Shown here piece by piece: positions 15,748 through 25,350 of a DNA stretch of 64,000 bases. A model generated the notes under the pieces. That model had not been told where the DNA came from. It worked only from the letters and a program-made list of their open reading frames with translations, and did not search any database. Made by a program: the position numbers and the translations under genes. The stretch is from Corynebacterium glyciniphilum AJ 3170. GTDB lineage: Bacteria > Actinomycetota > Actinomycetes > Mycobacteriales > Mycobacteriaceae. The stretch lies in contig NZ_VDYZ01000003.1 of assembly GCF_007673095.1 (NCBI RefSeq), positions 1 through 64,000 on the forward strand. The letters run 5' to 3'. Numbering within the stretch: position 1 is the first letter of the stretch; each line of letters begins with the position of its first letter.

Positions 15748-17841
15748 GTGACAGACCCGACAGGCACAGTGACGACACCGACTACTCCCCCGTACCCCCA
15801 CCTGTTCACTCCATTGACGATCGGTGGACTGACCCTGCCCAACCGCTCGGTGATGGGCTCGATGCACACCGGCCTGGAGGACCGGTTCTGGCACGCCGAC
15901 CGCCTCGGCGAGTTCTACGCTGAACGTGCCCGCGGCGGGGTCGGGCTCATCGTCACCGGAGGCATCACCCCCACGCGCAGTGGTGACCTGTCCCCGCTCG
16001 GCGGCCGGATGGCGACACCGCTGGCGGTCCTGCACCACCGCCGGATCACCGACGCCGTCCACCGGGAGGGAGGACGGATCGCCATGCAGATACTGCACGC
16101 CGGTCGCTACGGCGTGACCCCGTTCAAGGCTGCCCCGGGTACCGAGCCCTCCCCCATCCACCCGTTCAAGCACATCCGGATGACCGAGGGCATGATCCGG
16201 AGCACCATCCGTTCCTATGGACGGGCCGCCCGCCTCGCCCGCAAGGCCGGATACGACGCGGTCGAGATCATGGGCGGCGAGGGCTACCTCATCAACCAGT
16301 TCCTGTGCCCCCACACCAATGACCGTACCGACCGCTGGGGCGGGTCCACCACGAACCGTCAGCGCTTCCTCGTCGAGGTCATCGACGAGATCCGACGTCA
16401 GGTCCCCCGGGGCTTTCCGGTGATCCTGCGCCAGTCCATCGCCGACTTCGTCAAGAACGGCCAGACGTTCGACGAGATCGCGCTGATGTCCCGGCGTGCG
16501 GAACGCCACGGTGTCGACGCGATCAACACCGACATCGGGTGGCATGAGGCACGTGTCCCGACCATCGTCACCTCAGTGCCCCGGGGTGCCTTCGTGAAGT
16601 TCACGGAGCGTCTGCGCGACGAGGTCTCGATCCCGCTCATCGCCTCGAACCGTATCAACACCCCGGAGGTCGCCGAGGGCATCCTGGCCAACGGCAAGGT
16701 AGACGCGGTGTCGATGGCGCGACCGTTGCTGGCTGACCCCCACTTCATGTCCAAGGCCCGGACCGGCCGTTCCGACGAGATCAACACCTGCATCGGATGC
16801 AACCAGGCCTGTCTAGACCACGCCTTCGTCGGGAAGCCTGTCTCCTGCCTGGTCAATCCGCGCGCCGGACGGGAGACGACGTTGATTCTCACCCCGACCC
16901 GCCGTGCCAAGAAGGTCGCCGTCGTCGGTGCCGGCCCTGCAGGCTTGTCTGCCGCGGTATCCGCCGCCGAACGTGGGCACCGTGTCGAGTTGTTCGAGGC
17001 CAGGGGCAGTATCGGCGGGCAGTTCTCCATCGCTGCCCGTATCCCGGGTAAGGAGGAGTTCCACGAGACGATCCGCTATTTCTCCACCCAGCTCGACAAA
17101 CTCGGTGTCACCGTGCGCCTCAACACCCGTGCATCCGTGGCGGACCTGGTGGACGGCGGGTTCGACCACGTGATCATCTCCTCGGGTGTCGTTCCCCGGG
17201 TGCCTGCCATCGAAGGGATCGACCATCCCAGCGTGATGACCTACGCAGAAGCCGTCCGGGGTGAACGTGAGATCGGTGGCAGGGTCGCTGTGATGGGTGC
17301 CGGGGGAATCGGTTTCGACGTCTCCGAGTTCCTCACGACACCGTCCGGCGCGGACTCACCCTCGTTGAACCTCAAGGAGTGGGAGCAGGAGTGGGGCGTC
17401 GACGACGATCCCGCCGCCGTCGGGGCACTGACGAAGCCACGCCCCTCGGAGCCGCTGCGTCAGGTCTACATGGTCCAGCGTAAGGCGTCGCGCCAGGGAA
17501 AGACGCTGGGTAAGACGACGGGGTGGGTCCACCGGGCCACGGTGAAGATGAAGAAGGTCGAGCAGATCAGCGGTGCCACCTACGAGAAGATCGACGATGC
17601 CGGGCTGCACCTGGCGTTCTACGAGGAGAAGGACGGCAACCGGACGCTGACGGAGCGCCGTGTGCTCGAGGTCGACTCCATCGTCCTGTGCACCGGGCAG
17701 GAGTCGGTCACCGACCTCGTCGAGCCACTGCAGGAGGCAGGCATCACCTTCGACGTCGTCGGCGGTGCCGATCTCGCCGCCGAGCTGGACGCCAAGCGCG
17801 CGATCCTGCAGGGGACGGAGGCCGCCGCCGCGATCGCCTGA
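15748..17841 (+). CDS. NADPH-dependent 2,4-dienoyl-CoA reductase-like flavoenzyme
   Basis: Multidomain flavin/iron-sulfur reductase of 697 residues, like FadH. Residues about 15-350 are an old-yellow-enzyme TIM barrel binding FMN. The [4Fe-4S] segment CIGCNQACLDHAF follows near 350, with another Cys in SCLVNPRAG. Then come a Rossmann FAD domain (VVGAGPAGLSAA near 393) and an NADPH domain (VMGAGGIGFDV). FadH reduces dienoyl-CoA in unsaturated fatty acid breakdown. Some relatives act on other enoates, so the substrate is probable, not certain. GTG 15748 is 6 nt past the PadR stop. Confidence 0.85.
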   Translation: MTDPTGTVTTPTTPPYPHLFTPLTIGGLTLPNRSVMGSMHTGLEDRFWHADRLGEFYAERARGGVGLIVTGGITPTRSGDLSPLGGRMATPLAVLHHRRITDAVHREGGRIAMQILHAGRYGVTPFKAAPGTEPSPIHPFKHIRMTEGMIRSTIRSYGRAARLARKAGYDAVEIMGGEGYLINQFLCPHTNDRTDRWGGSTTNRQRFLVEVIDEIRRQVPRGFPVILRQSIADFVKNGQTFDEIALMSRRAERHGVDAINTDIGWHEARVPTIVTSVPRGAFVKFTERLRDEVSIPLIASNRINTPEVAEGILANGKVDAVSMARPLLADPHFMSKARTGRSDEINTCIGCNQACLDHAFVGKPVSCLVNPRAGRETTLILTPTRRAKKVAVVGAGPAGLSAAVSAAERGHRVELFEARGSIGGQFSIAARIPGKEEFHETIRYFSTQLDKLGVTVRLNTRASVADLVDGGFDHVIISSGVVPRVPAIEGIDHPSVMTYAEAVRGEREIGGRVAVMGAGGIGFDVSEFLTTPSGADSPSLNLKEWEQEWGVDDDPAAVGALTKPRPSEPLRQVYMVQRKASRQGKTLGKTTGWVHRATVKMKKVEQISGATYEKIDDAGLHLAFYEEKDGNRTLTERRVLEVDSIVLCTGQESVTDLVEPLQEAGITFDVVGGADLAAELDAKRAILQGTEAAAAIA

Positions 17842-17917
17842 CCCGGGCGATAGGGTCGGGGAAGGTTTCCTCCGTCCCACACCACAGCTGCCCCTATTCC
17901 GAAAGGCCGTCCCCGTA

Positions 17918-19483
17918 GTGCCACTGTCCCGCCGCACATTCCTCCTGAGCGCCGGTGCGCTCGCATTGGCCGCCGTGCCCCTCAGCGCATGTTCCGGTGA
18001 CAGTTCCTCCGGCGGCAGCAGCGGTTCCGGTGGCGGCGAAGAACGCGCGCGACCAGCGGACGGCACCGGTGTCACCGTCATCCAGGATGATCCGTCGGGC
18101 GTCGCCACCAGCAGAATCCTGTTCGCCACCGCTGAGATCGCCGTCATCGTCGCAGCCTCTGCCTCCGACGAACATCTGGAGGCAGGATGCGGCCTCGCCC
18201 GTGAACACGGGGTCCCCGTGTTCGCGGACAGTGACTCCGCCACGACGGATGTCACCGGGGAACTGGAACGCCTCGGAGTCTCCGAGGTCGTCCTCGTCGG
18301 CGGCACTGACACTCCGTCTGCAGCCTCAGCCAGCCCAGGGACCGACATCACCGTCCACACCACCGGCAGTGACGGCAGTGACGGCGGGGACAGCGGCACG
18401 GGAGTCGCCTGGCCGGACGAGGCGTCCGGCGGTATCCGCGGTGATGACAGGCAACGGTCGGGGGTCGCACTTGCCGTCCCCTCGTCGTCACCGACCAGCG
18501 TCGCCACCGCCACTGCGGCTGGCTTCACCGTGGTGCCGGTCGTCGCCGCCGATCCGCGTTCCACCGACGAGTCCATCGAGGCCACGGTCGACGAGCTCAA
18601 CGGTGCCGGCAACCTCGTAGCCCTGGGCAACGGCTTCGGCAGTGACGACGACCTGCGACGCCGCGGTGAACTCGCCGGGGCCGTGGACGGACGCCTGCCC
18701 GGCGGTGGTCAGGTCATGTTCCCGGGCCGGAAGATCATCGCACTCTACGGGCACGCGAATGAGCCTCTGCTCGGCGTGATGGGTGAACAGCCACCGGACG
18801 AAGCCGTCACCAGGGCACAACAGCTCGCGGAGCAGTACGGTCCGACCAGCGACGTACCGGTCATCCCCTCTTTCGAGATCATCGTGACCGTCGCTGCCGA
18901 GGATCCCGGCCCTTCGGGGAACTTCAGCAACTACAGCGACCCGGAGGAGGTCAGGCCCTGGATCGAGGCCATCGTCGATGCCGGCGGCTACGCCATCATC
19001 GACATCCAGCCCGGACGCGAGACGCTCCTGCAGCAGGCGCAGCACTACGCCGACCTTCTGAAACATCCCAGTGTGGGACTCGCTCTGGACCCGGAATGGC
19101 GGCTCGGCCCCGACGACCAGCCGATGGTCGAAGTCGGACACGTCGATGCCTCGGAGATCAACGAGGTCGCGGAATGGCTCGAGGGGCTGGTGGTGTCGGA
19201 GAAGCTCCCCCAGAAACTCCTGATGATCCACCAGTTCCAGCTGCAGATGATCCGCAACCGCGAGGCCATGGTGACCGGCACCGATCATGTCAGCGTCGCC
19301 GTGCACTGCGACGGGCACGGGCCTCAGGGCGTCAAGGCGGAGACCTGGCAGGTCGTGCGCCAGGGACTCGATCCGGCGATCGCCCTGGGCTGGAAGAACT
19401 TCATCGACGAGGATGAACCGATGCTCACTCCCGAGCAGACCGCAGCTGTCGAACCCACACCGGACATCGTCAGCTACCAGTAG
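17918..19483 (+). CDS. Tat-exported lipoprotein with cell-wall-binding-like and barrel-like regions
   Basis: A 521-residue secreted lipoprotein. The signal peptide has a twin-arginine SRRTFLL motif (R5-R6) and the lipobox LSAC with Cys25. A Ser/Gly linker follows. Residues about 50-215 resemble the 'putative cell wall-binding repeat 2' fold (VTVIQDDPSGVATS, then VVLVGGT). Residues about 265-505 look like a TIM-barrel hydrolase-like domain (IIALYGHANEPLLG, AIIDIQPGR, ALDPEWRLG, KNFIDED), with several conserved-looking acidic residues at strand ends. A glycan role in the cell envelope is possible but unproven. GTG 17918 is chosen from the signal peptide. The last 14 nt overlap the convergent permease gene. 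Confidence 0.7.
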   Translation: MPLSRRTFLLSAGALALAAVPLSACSGDSSSGGSSGSGGGEERARPADGTGVTVIQDDPSGVATSRILFATAEIAVIVAASASDEHLEAGCGLAREHGVPVFADSDSATTDVTGELERLGVSEVVLVGGTDTPSAASASPGTDITVHTTGSDGSDGGDSGTGVAWPDEASGGIRGDDRQRSGVALAVPSSSPTSVATATAAGFTVVPVVAADPRSTDESIEATVDELNGAGNLVALGNGFGSDDDLRRRGELAGAVDGRLPGGGQVMFPGRKIIALYGHANEPLLGVMGEQPPDEAVTRAQQLAEQYGPTSDVPVIPSFEIIVTVAAEDPGPSGNFSNYSDPEEVRPWIEAIVDAGGYAIIDIQPGRETLLQQAQHYADLLKHPSVGLALDPEWRLGPDDQPMVEVGHVDASEINEVAEWLEGLVVSEKLPQKLLMIHQFQLQMIRNREAMVTGTDHVSVAVHCDGHGPQGVKAETWQVVRQGLDPAIALGWKNFIDEDEPMLTPEQTAAVEPTPDIVSYQ

Positions 19484-21371
19484 CCGTGCTCCGGGGCCGG
19501 GACCGTGACCGTGACCGGGCCGCGTCGACCACAGACGGTGACGCCGTCCCCGCCACCCCTGCCAGAACCACGGTGCCCCACAGGCCAACCAGGAGAATCC
19601 ACGGCACCCCGATCGTCGTGTCCGCTCCCACCTCCGAGAGCATCCCGGCCAGGTTACGGTGTGCCACCCACAGTGACGCTGCTGCCATCAGCCCCGCCGC
19701 CAGAGCGATGATCATCCCGAGACCGCCGAAAGCACCGGTGACACGCGCCCAGGAGAAGCTGATCCGTCGCATCCTGGTGCGTGTACCACGACAGTCCGCG
19801 GCGAATCCGACCACCGCATGGACCAGGGCCACGACCGCCACAACGCCGATTCCCCCGACCATGCCGACCAGGGAAGTCAACTGACCTGCTTGAGTGTCGG
19901 CGATCTGTTCTTCTGTGCTGTGCCGCGGATCGTCCCACCTGACTCCCGGCACCACGCCACCGGCGTCCTTGTGGCCGGAAGCATAGGTTCTGTCAGTCAC
20001 GGCCCCCTGCTGTCCACCCGAGCTGACCGGGAAGGATCTGTCGTCGACGGTGATCCCGCTCCCCAGGGCGGAATCACGGTCCAGCGTGGCAACGACAGTC
20101 ACCTCCCGCTGCTCTCCGTCGTCGTCCCGGATGAGAACGGTGTCCCCCAGCGTCCGACGGTCGTCCGCTGCGACATTGTCACCGCCGAGGTCGTCCAGTG
20201 ATCCGGAGGTGACGGCGCCGGGGACGAGGAGCCGCCCGATTCCGACCGGATCAACCCGATGAACCGGAACCATGTCCACCGAGTTGTGTCCCTCCAGCCA
20301 GCCGGCATCGGTGTGCAACGGTGAGACCACGAGTCCCGCGTCACGGGCAGCATCGGTCTGCGACGCCGTCAGCCTCTGCTCGGTGACTGCTGTGGCCTGC
20401 AGTGATGCCTCGCTACGGTACGCCTCTCCGATAGTGCTGGTGAGCGCGGCGAACGCGGAGGTCCCGCCGAGGATGATGACCATTGACGCGACGAGGGACA
20501 TCCCCGCGACCCGGCGCGCGTGCTCGCCGGCGACACCACCGATGACCATTCGTCCGGTACCGCCACGGCGCAGCATCCACCCGAGACCACGCAGGACCGG
20601 CGCGGCACACGACCACACCACGAGCAGGGTACAGAACGCGATGCCGAAGGCCATCTCATTGAAGTTCTCCAGGGTCATCTCAGCGTCATGCATCAACCAC
20701 AGTCCGACTCCGGCGGCGATCCCCACCCCGTAGCGGACCGGCACGGCAAGGATGCGGTGGCGGTGGCGACGTCGTGTCGGCACCTGGGCGTCCTCCGCGA
20801 GACCGGCGAGGTGACGGGCCTGCCACCACACTGCCAGAACGCCCCACCCCATCAGACATATGCCGGCTATCAGGGCAGGCTGTGGTGTCCACGCGGTCCC
20901 CAGGCCCGTCGTCGACAGCCCGATCCGTTCCAGCAGAAGCCGGAATCCGCGGGCCGCCACCGGTGACAGGACCACGCCGAGGAGGACGGTGAGAGCGCTG
21001 ACCACCGTCACCGCAGCCGTCAGGCGCCACCGGACAGCGCGCCGCGAGGCCCCCAGCATCCGGAGTCGCCGACTCGTCGTGCCGAAGCTGGCGACGAGAA
21101 ACTGCGCCGCAGACGCCACCAGGATCATTCCGACGATGCATGCGATCGCTGCGACCATGAAGGTGTAGTCTGCGACACCCTGGTGGTTTCCCCACTCTGC
21201 GGCGGTGTCTGTGGTCACGACGTCCGCCCCGCGGAGTTCGTCGGCAACACCGGTGGCTCGTACAGCCGTTCCGATGATCCCACCGGCAAGGCCAACCAGT
21301 AGGGCGCCGACCGTCAGGTACGCCATGCTCGCCGACCGGTGTCCGGCGGCCAGAAGTCGAAGTACCGTCAT
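19470..21371 (-). CDS. ABC transporter permease (FtsX/MacB-like)
   Basis: A 633-residue membrane protein with about ten predicted segments: a first pair and loop (residues 15-150), a block of hydrophobic helices (170-320), an extracytoplasmic region of roughly 170 residues (about 330-500), and C-terminal helices ending in an Arg/Ser tail. The layout fits two FtsX-type permease units, as in exporters of lipids or antimicrobial peptides. Its ATG overlaps the stop of the ATPase gene by 4 nt, so both subunits are coupled. Divergent HK/RR genes nearby suggest stress-induced detoxification. Confidence 0.8.
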   Translation of the reverse strand: MTVLRLLAAGHRSASMAYLTVGALLVGLAGGIIGTAVRATGVADELRGADVVTTDTAAEWGNHQGVADYTFMVAAIACIVGMILVASAAQFLVASFGTTSRRLRMLGASRRAVRWRLTAAVTVVSALTVLLGVVLSPVAARGFRLLLERIGLSTTGLGTAWTPQPALIAGICLMGWGVLAVWWQARHLAGLAEDAQVPTRRRHRHRILAVPVRYGVGIAAGVGLWLMHDAEMTLENFNEMAFGIAFCTLLVVWSCAAPVLRGLGWMLRRGGTGRMVIGGVAGEHARRVAGMSLVASMVIILGGTSAFAALTSTIGEAYRSEASLQATAVTEQRLTASQTDAARDAGLVVSPLHTDAGWLEGHNSVDMVPVHRVDPVGIGRLLVPGAVTSGSLDDLGGDNVAADDRRTLGDTVLIRDDDGEQREVTVVATLDRDSALGSGITVDDRSFPVSSGGQQGAVTDRTYASGHKDAGGVVPGVRWDDPRHSTEEQIADTQAGQLTSLVGMVGGIGVVAVVALVHAVVGFAADCRGTRTRMRRISFSWARVTGAFGGLGMIIALAAGLMAAASLWVAHRNLAGMLSEVGADTTIGVPWILLVGLWGTVVLAGVAGTASPSVVDAARSRSRSRPRSTATGS

Positions 21372-22048
21372 CCGTGATCGACCATGCCGTCCCGGAGCAC
21401 GAGGGTCTTGTCAGCTGCCGCGGCGATCTCCGGCTCATGGGTGACCATGAGCACGCTGGTCCCTGCATCCGCCAGTTCCCGCAGAAGCCGGACGACGATC
21501 CGTCCGTTGGTCTCGTCGAGAGCACCCGTCGGTTCGTCAGCGAAGATGACGTGGGGATCCGAGGCCACGGCACGGGCGATGGCGACGCGTTGGCGCTGCC
21601 CACCGGACAACTCGTCGGGGCGGTTGTCCGTATGAGGTTCCATGCCCACCGTCGACAGTGCCTGCCGGATCGCGCCCCGTTCAGCCCGGCCGTGCGCCAG
21701 TCGCATACCGAGGGCGATGTTCTCGCGGACCGTGAGGTAGTCAAACAGGTTGTACTCCTGGAAGACGGTGGCCGTGGACGCGGCCCGTAACCGGGAACGG
21801 TGACCGTCGGAGACGTCCCAGATATCGCTACTGTCGTAGAGGACACGACCGGAGGTGGGGCGGACAATTCCGGCGAGGATGTTCAACAGGGTCGACTTGC
21901 CTGATCCGGACAGCCCCATCAGCGCCAGGAATGATCCGGCGGGGACCGTGAGGTCGATGCCCCTCCCGTCGTCGTCTCCGATGACCGGGCCGTCCTGCTC
22001 CCGGTACGTCTTACTCACGGCCTTCGTCACAATGTCCATGTCATCCAC
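21368..22048 (-). CDS. ABC transporter ATP-binding protein (MacB/LolD type)
   Basis: A 226-residue ATPase. Walker A is GLSGSGKS (about residue 45), the Q-loop is FQEYN, the signature is LSGGQ (about 145), Walker B is VIFADEPTGALD and the H-loop is VTHE. The protein is complete. It is coupled to the FtsX-like permease downstream and lies 33 nt after a second permease gene. As the only intact ATPase in this four-gene unit, it could serve both permeases. Confidence 0.9.
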   Translation of the reverse strand: MDDMDIVTKAVSKTYREQDGPVIGDDDGRGIDLTVPAGSFLALMGLSGSGKSTLLNILAGIVRPTSGRVLYDSSDIWDVSDGHRSRLRAASTATVFQEYNLFDYLTVRENIALGMRLAHGRAERGAIRQALSTVGMEPHTDNRPDELSGGQRQRVAIARAVASDPHVIFADEPTGALDETNGRIVVRLLRELADAGTSVLMVTHEPEIAAAADKTLVLRDGMVDHG

Positions 22049-22081
22049 TGTGCGGGAGAACCGCCCCGGAGTTTAAGGGGC

Positions 22082-23386
22082 TCAGACGACTACGGGAGTT
22101 GTCTCCACCCCTCTTCCGGGTGATGTCGGTCGCGCCAGGAATGACACGCCGGAGATAAGGAGCCACATTACCCCGGCTACGACTCCGAAAGGTACCCACA
22201 GGATATCTGTCCACCAGCCCGGTGGCCATGGTTCACCTCTGCACACCGCATTCGCCACGGCGATGCCGGGGACGGTGACGGCCAGTGTCAGCATCCCCGC
22301 GGTAACCACCACCACGAGAGAATCCCACCCGATCACCTCGAGAAGATGCCGTCTTCCCCCACCTGCACGAACCAGGACGCGGGCATCGGCCCTCATCGTC
22401 GGTGTCAGCACCAGGATCGACGCGATTCCGGCAGTCAACGGTGGAATGACGGCCGGTGCCAGCATCGGCACGAGGAGTTCCGCCCCCGTCAGCTCTGCCC
22501 CGTCGGCCCGCACCACGACCATCATCGGTGACCCGATGCCGACGATCAGGCCCGCGAGAAGGAACCACGGCAGCACCTGGGCGTTCGTGAAGGCCGAGCG
22601 AATCCGCGCGCCTCCTGCGGACACTCTCGCGGATGGTCCGAAGATGTGGAGCAGTCTCGTCCAGGGCAGCAGCGCCAGCACCAGCCAGCCTGTCACCGGA
22701 ACGACAGTCAGCAGTACGATCACCTGGACGCCGAGCACCGCACCATCTTCGTGGATTTCACCGGAGGTGAGAATCATGACCAATACAACCGTCATCATGA
22801 GGCTCCAGCCGGTGGCGAGGATTCCAGGCCGGGCCGTGGGGGCGACTGCCGTCCGTAGTGCGGCGACCGGACGCACCCGGGACACCGCCAACACTTTTCC
22901 CAGGCTGCCCAGGACGACAGCACCCGCGCAGACGGCGACGGCGATGACGATGACATCGAGTCCGACCTCCGGGTCGCCGAGCGGGGCTCCCTGAGCCGCG
23001 AAGTAGTCCGCGGCCCACGGGACCAGTGGAAAGGCCAGCAGCGCTCCCGGCACCACCGCAATCACCGTGACTGTGAGGACCTGGGTCATCACGACGGTGA
23101 ACGCAGCGGCACCTGACATTCCCACCAGCTTCCACCGGGCATAGGCGCGTCGACGCTCATTCACCACGAGGCCGGTGATGGACGTGGTCGCGCTGACCGT
23201 CCCGACCAGCGCAAGGCCGAGAAGTGTACCCCCGACCTCCGCGGCCCCTTGATCACCGTCAATGAGGAAGGCCAACGAATACGCCGTAGCCGCTCCCGCA
23301 GCCGTCAACGTGACCGCCACAGCGAACCAGGAGTACCGGGTGGCACGGATGTCGGACCACGCAGTCGTCAGGATGGCACCCAGCAT
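22082..23386 (-). CDS. ABC transporter permease (FtsX-like), second module
   Basis: A 434-residue integral membrane protein with about nine or ten hydrophobic segments. The N-terminal half (DIRATRYSWFAVAVTL, then a cytoplasmic loop with NERRRAYARWKLVGMS) has the FtsX-type arrangement. The start codon shares one base with the stop of the upstream ATPase gene (TGATG). That ATPase carries a frameshift, so this permease may lack a dedicated motor or borrow the next one. Confidence 0.75.
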   Translation of the reverse strand: MLGAILTTAWSDIRATRYSWFAVAVTLTAAGAATAYSLAFLIDGDQGAAEVGGTLLGLALVGTVSATTSITGLVVNERRRAYARWKLVGMSGAAAFTVVMTQVLTVTVIAVVPGALLAFPLVPWAADYFAAQGAPLGDPEVGLDVIVIAVAVCAGAVVLGSLGKVLAVSRVRPVAALRTAVAPTARPGILATGWSLMMTVVLVMILTSGEIHEDGAVLGVQVIVLLTVVPVTGWLVLALLPWTRLLHIFGPSARVSAGGARIRSAFTNAQVLPWFLLAGLIVGIGSPMMVVVRADGAELTGAELLVPMLAPAVIPPLTAGIASILVLTPTMRADARVLVRAGGGRRHLLEVIGWDSLVVVVTAGMLTLAVTVPGIAVANAVCRGEPWPPGWWTDILWVPFGVVAGVMWLLISGVSFLARPTSPGRGVETTPVVV

Positions 23387-23995
23387 CAGGACCTGACCCG
23401 GGTCGCCGGACCGTTGACGACGTCGACCGTGCGGTCGGCAATCCGTAGGTTTTCCCGCTGATGTGACACCATCACGACAGTCGCGCCGGAGTCTGCCACA
23501 GCACGCAGACTCTGCAGCACCACCGAGGTACTTACCGGGTCAAGCGCGGCCGTGGGCTCATCAGCGAAGACATAGGGAACCTCCGCAATCAGTACCCTGG
23601 CCACTGCCACCCTCTGCTGTTGGCCTCCCGACAACTGGTGGGGAAGGTGCCGCTGCAAACCGTCGATGCCGAGCGTGCCGAAGACGGTGTCCACGTCCTT
23701 CTTCCGCACCCTTTTCCCGACAAGGCGTCGCGTGAGCAGCGCGTTGTCACGGGCGTTTATGGAGTCCAGCAGATTGAAATCCTGGAAGATGAAGCTCCGT
23801 GTCCGTCTTCCGGGAGAGGTAACCCCGCCGGATGTGGGTCGTTCCAACCCTGCCATCATATTCAACAGCGTGGTCTTCCCGGCACCCGACGAGAGCTGTG
23901 ACCTCGCCGGCTCTCGCTGTGACCGACAGTCGGTCGATGACGGTCCGGGACCCGAAACGTTTGGTCAACTCAGTGCACGTTATGTGATTCTCCAT
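23386..23995 (-). pseudogene. ABC transporter ATP-binding protein, frameshifted in the Walker A motif
   Basis: Two overlapping frames together encode one ATPase. The first (from ATG 23995) reads MENHITCTELTKRFGSRTVI to EVTALVG. The second carries SSGAGKTTLLNMMAG, FIFQDFN, the signature HQLSGGQQQRVAVARVL and Walker B YVFADEPTAALDP through to the stop. The frame changes inside the P-loop. Where one expects LVGPSGAGK, the DNA reads CTCGTCGGGTGCC, which is what an 8-nt deletion between two GTCGG repeats would leave. The rest is well conserved, so the lesion is recent or a sequencing error. As written, the product would lack ATP binding. Confidence 0.8.
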
Positions 23996-24076
23996 GGTCA
24001 CCCATCCCAGCCTTTCCGGCACGGCTCACCCATGGCCCAGGCCCCCGGGAAAAGGTGGAGTCAGCTCTACCGCAGG

Positions 24077-24089
24077 GTGTCCGGGACAC
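24077..24089. promoter_or_regulatory. Palindrome GTGTCC-G-GGACAC at the histidine kinase promoter
   Basis: A perfect inverted repeat directly upstream of the TACAGT -10 box (24094-24099) of the kinase gene and about 80 nt upstream of the divergent ABC unit. A response-regulator or repressor site is likely by position; the binder is not known. Confidence 0.5.
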
Positions 24090-24105
24090 GCGTTACAGTC
24101 GAGGG

Positions 24106-25350
24106 GTGACCACGACGCCCACGACAGCCGACCCACCGCGACAGTTCTGGCCGGGCGGTTTCAGCATTCGTCCCTGGAGGTTTCTGGTCGGCCAACCTGT
24201 GTGGAGGGCATTCGGGTGGACCCTGTGTCTGGCGGTAGTCTTCATCCCGGCACTTGTGGCGACGGTGATCCTTCTCCCCTGGCTGCCGCTGAGCGCCAGG
24301 GTGGCGGACCTGGCCGGACGGCTCGCCGCCCGGTGGATGAAGGTAGAGGTACCGCCACGGCGGGCGAACCGCTGGTTCGACTGGCCGCAGGCTATGGAGT
24401 TGCTTGCGCAGTTACTGCTCGCATTCGCAGCCTTCGCCCTGGTGGTCACGCTCGGCACCGTCACGGTCTTCCTCGCGATGATTCCGTTCTTCTACCGCAA
24501 CTCGGTCGGAGGAGTACTTTCGTTCGGCTTCTGGGAGACAGGCTGGGCACCTGCGGTTTTCGCTGTGTGCTGGATCCTGGCCGTCTGCGGTGCCCTGCTG
24601 CTTCTCTATGTCTCCTGGCTGATCACCGGCTGCTCTGTCGCGTCCGCTGTCCTGTCCAACACCACTGCGTCGGAAGAAGTTACTGAGCTGGCCCGCTCCC
24701 GCGCGGTCCTGGCTGTTGCATTCACCGGTGAGCGTCACCGGATCGAACGGGAACTCCATGACGGCCCGCAACAGTACCTGACGGCACTGCAACTCAACGT
24801 CGCCACCGTCGAACTGACGGCAAGAAACGGTGGAGACATCAGCGGCGAGTTGGAGAACATCAAGGTCAACGCCAGGCGGGCGCTCGATGCACTCCGGACG
24901 ACGGTGCGGGGAATCTATCCGCAGGTTCTGGCTGACAGGGGTCTGCATGAAGCGCTGCAGGAACTCATCGCTCACTCCGGCGTCGACGGAGAGGTCATCG
25001 ATCTGCGGGACACCCCGACCGACCATCTCACGGACACCTCCGCCCTCCTGCTCTACCACTGCTCCGCCGAGGGGATGACGAATGCGGTACGGCACGCGCA
25101 TGCCGACGCTCTCCGGATCACGCTGAAGAACGAGCGGGGTTCTACGGTACTCACCCTCGACGACAACGGCGTCGGACTCGGTGGCGACGTTTCCCCGTCC
25201 CGCGCCGGAGACACCGGAGGTACCGGTGGTACAGGCGGTACCGGTCTGGCAGGTCTCAGGGAAAGGGCTGCCGCCCTCGGAGGAACCGTGACACTCGTAC
25301 CGTCCCCTGCGGACACCTGGACAACCCGACTGGAGATGACACTGCCATGA
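24106..25350 (+). CDS. Two-component sensor histidine kinase (NarL/DesK-type)
   Basis: A 414-residue membrane kinase. The N-terminal sensor part (about residues 1-195) has four hydrophobic segments in two pairs, as in the 'putative sensor' family. The HisKA_3 domain is ERHRIERELHDGPQQYLTALQL, with the phosphorylated His in ELHDG near residue 217. The HATPase domain follows with NAVRHAHA (N box) and DDNGVGLGG (G1). A glycine/threonine repeat precedes the GLAGLRERAAALGG box. GTG 24106 lies 6 nt after TACAGT, so the mRNA is probably leaderless. Its stop overlaps the response regulator start by 4 nt. Confidence 0.9.
   Translation: MTTTPTTADPPRQFWPGGFSIRPWRFLVGQPVWRAFGWTLCLAVVFIPALVATVILLPWLPLSARVADLAGRLAARWMKVEVPPRRANRWFDWPQAMELLAQLLLAFAAFALVVTLGTVTVFLAMIPFFYRNSVGGVLSFGFWETGWAPAVFAVCWILAVCGALLLLYVSWLITGCSVASAVLSNTTASEEVTELARSRAVLAVAFTGERHRIERELHDGPQQYLTALQLNVATVELTARNGGDISGELENIKVNARRALDALRTTVRGIYPQVLADRGLHEALQELIAHSGVDGEVIDLRDTPTDHLTDTSALLLYHCSAEGMTNAVRHAHADALRITLKNERGSTVLTLDDNGVGLGGDVSPSRAGDTGGTGGTGGTGLAGLRERAAALGGTVTLVPSPADTWTTRLEMTLP

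Noticed and set aside
23386..23995. Programmed frameshifting as explanation of the split ATPase
   Set aside because: No slippery heptamer or downstream structure was seen, and the junction has lost P-loop residues, so deletion or sequence error fits better.
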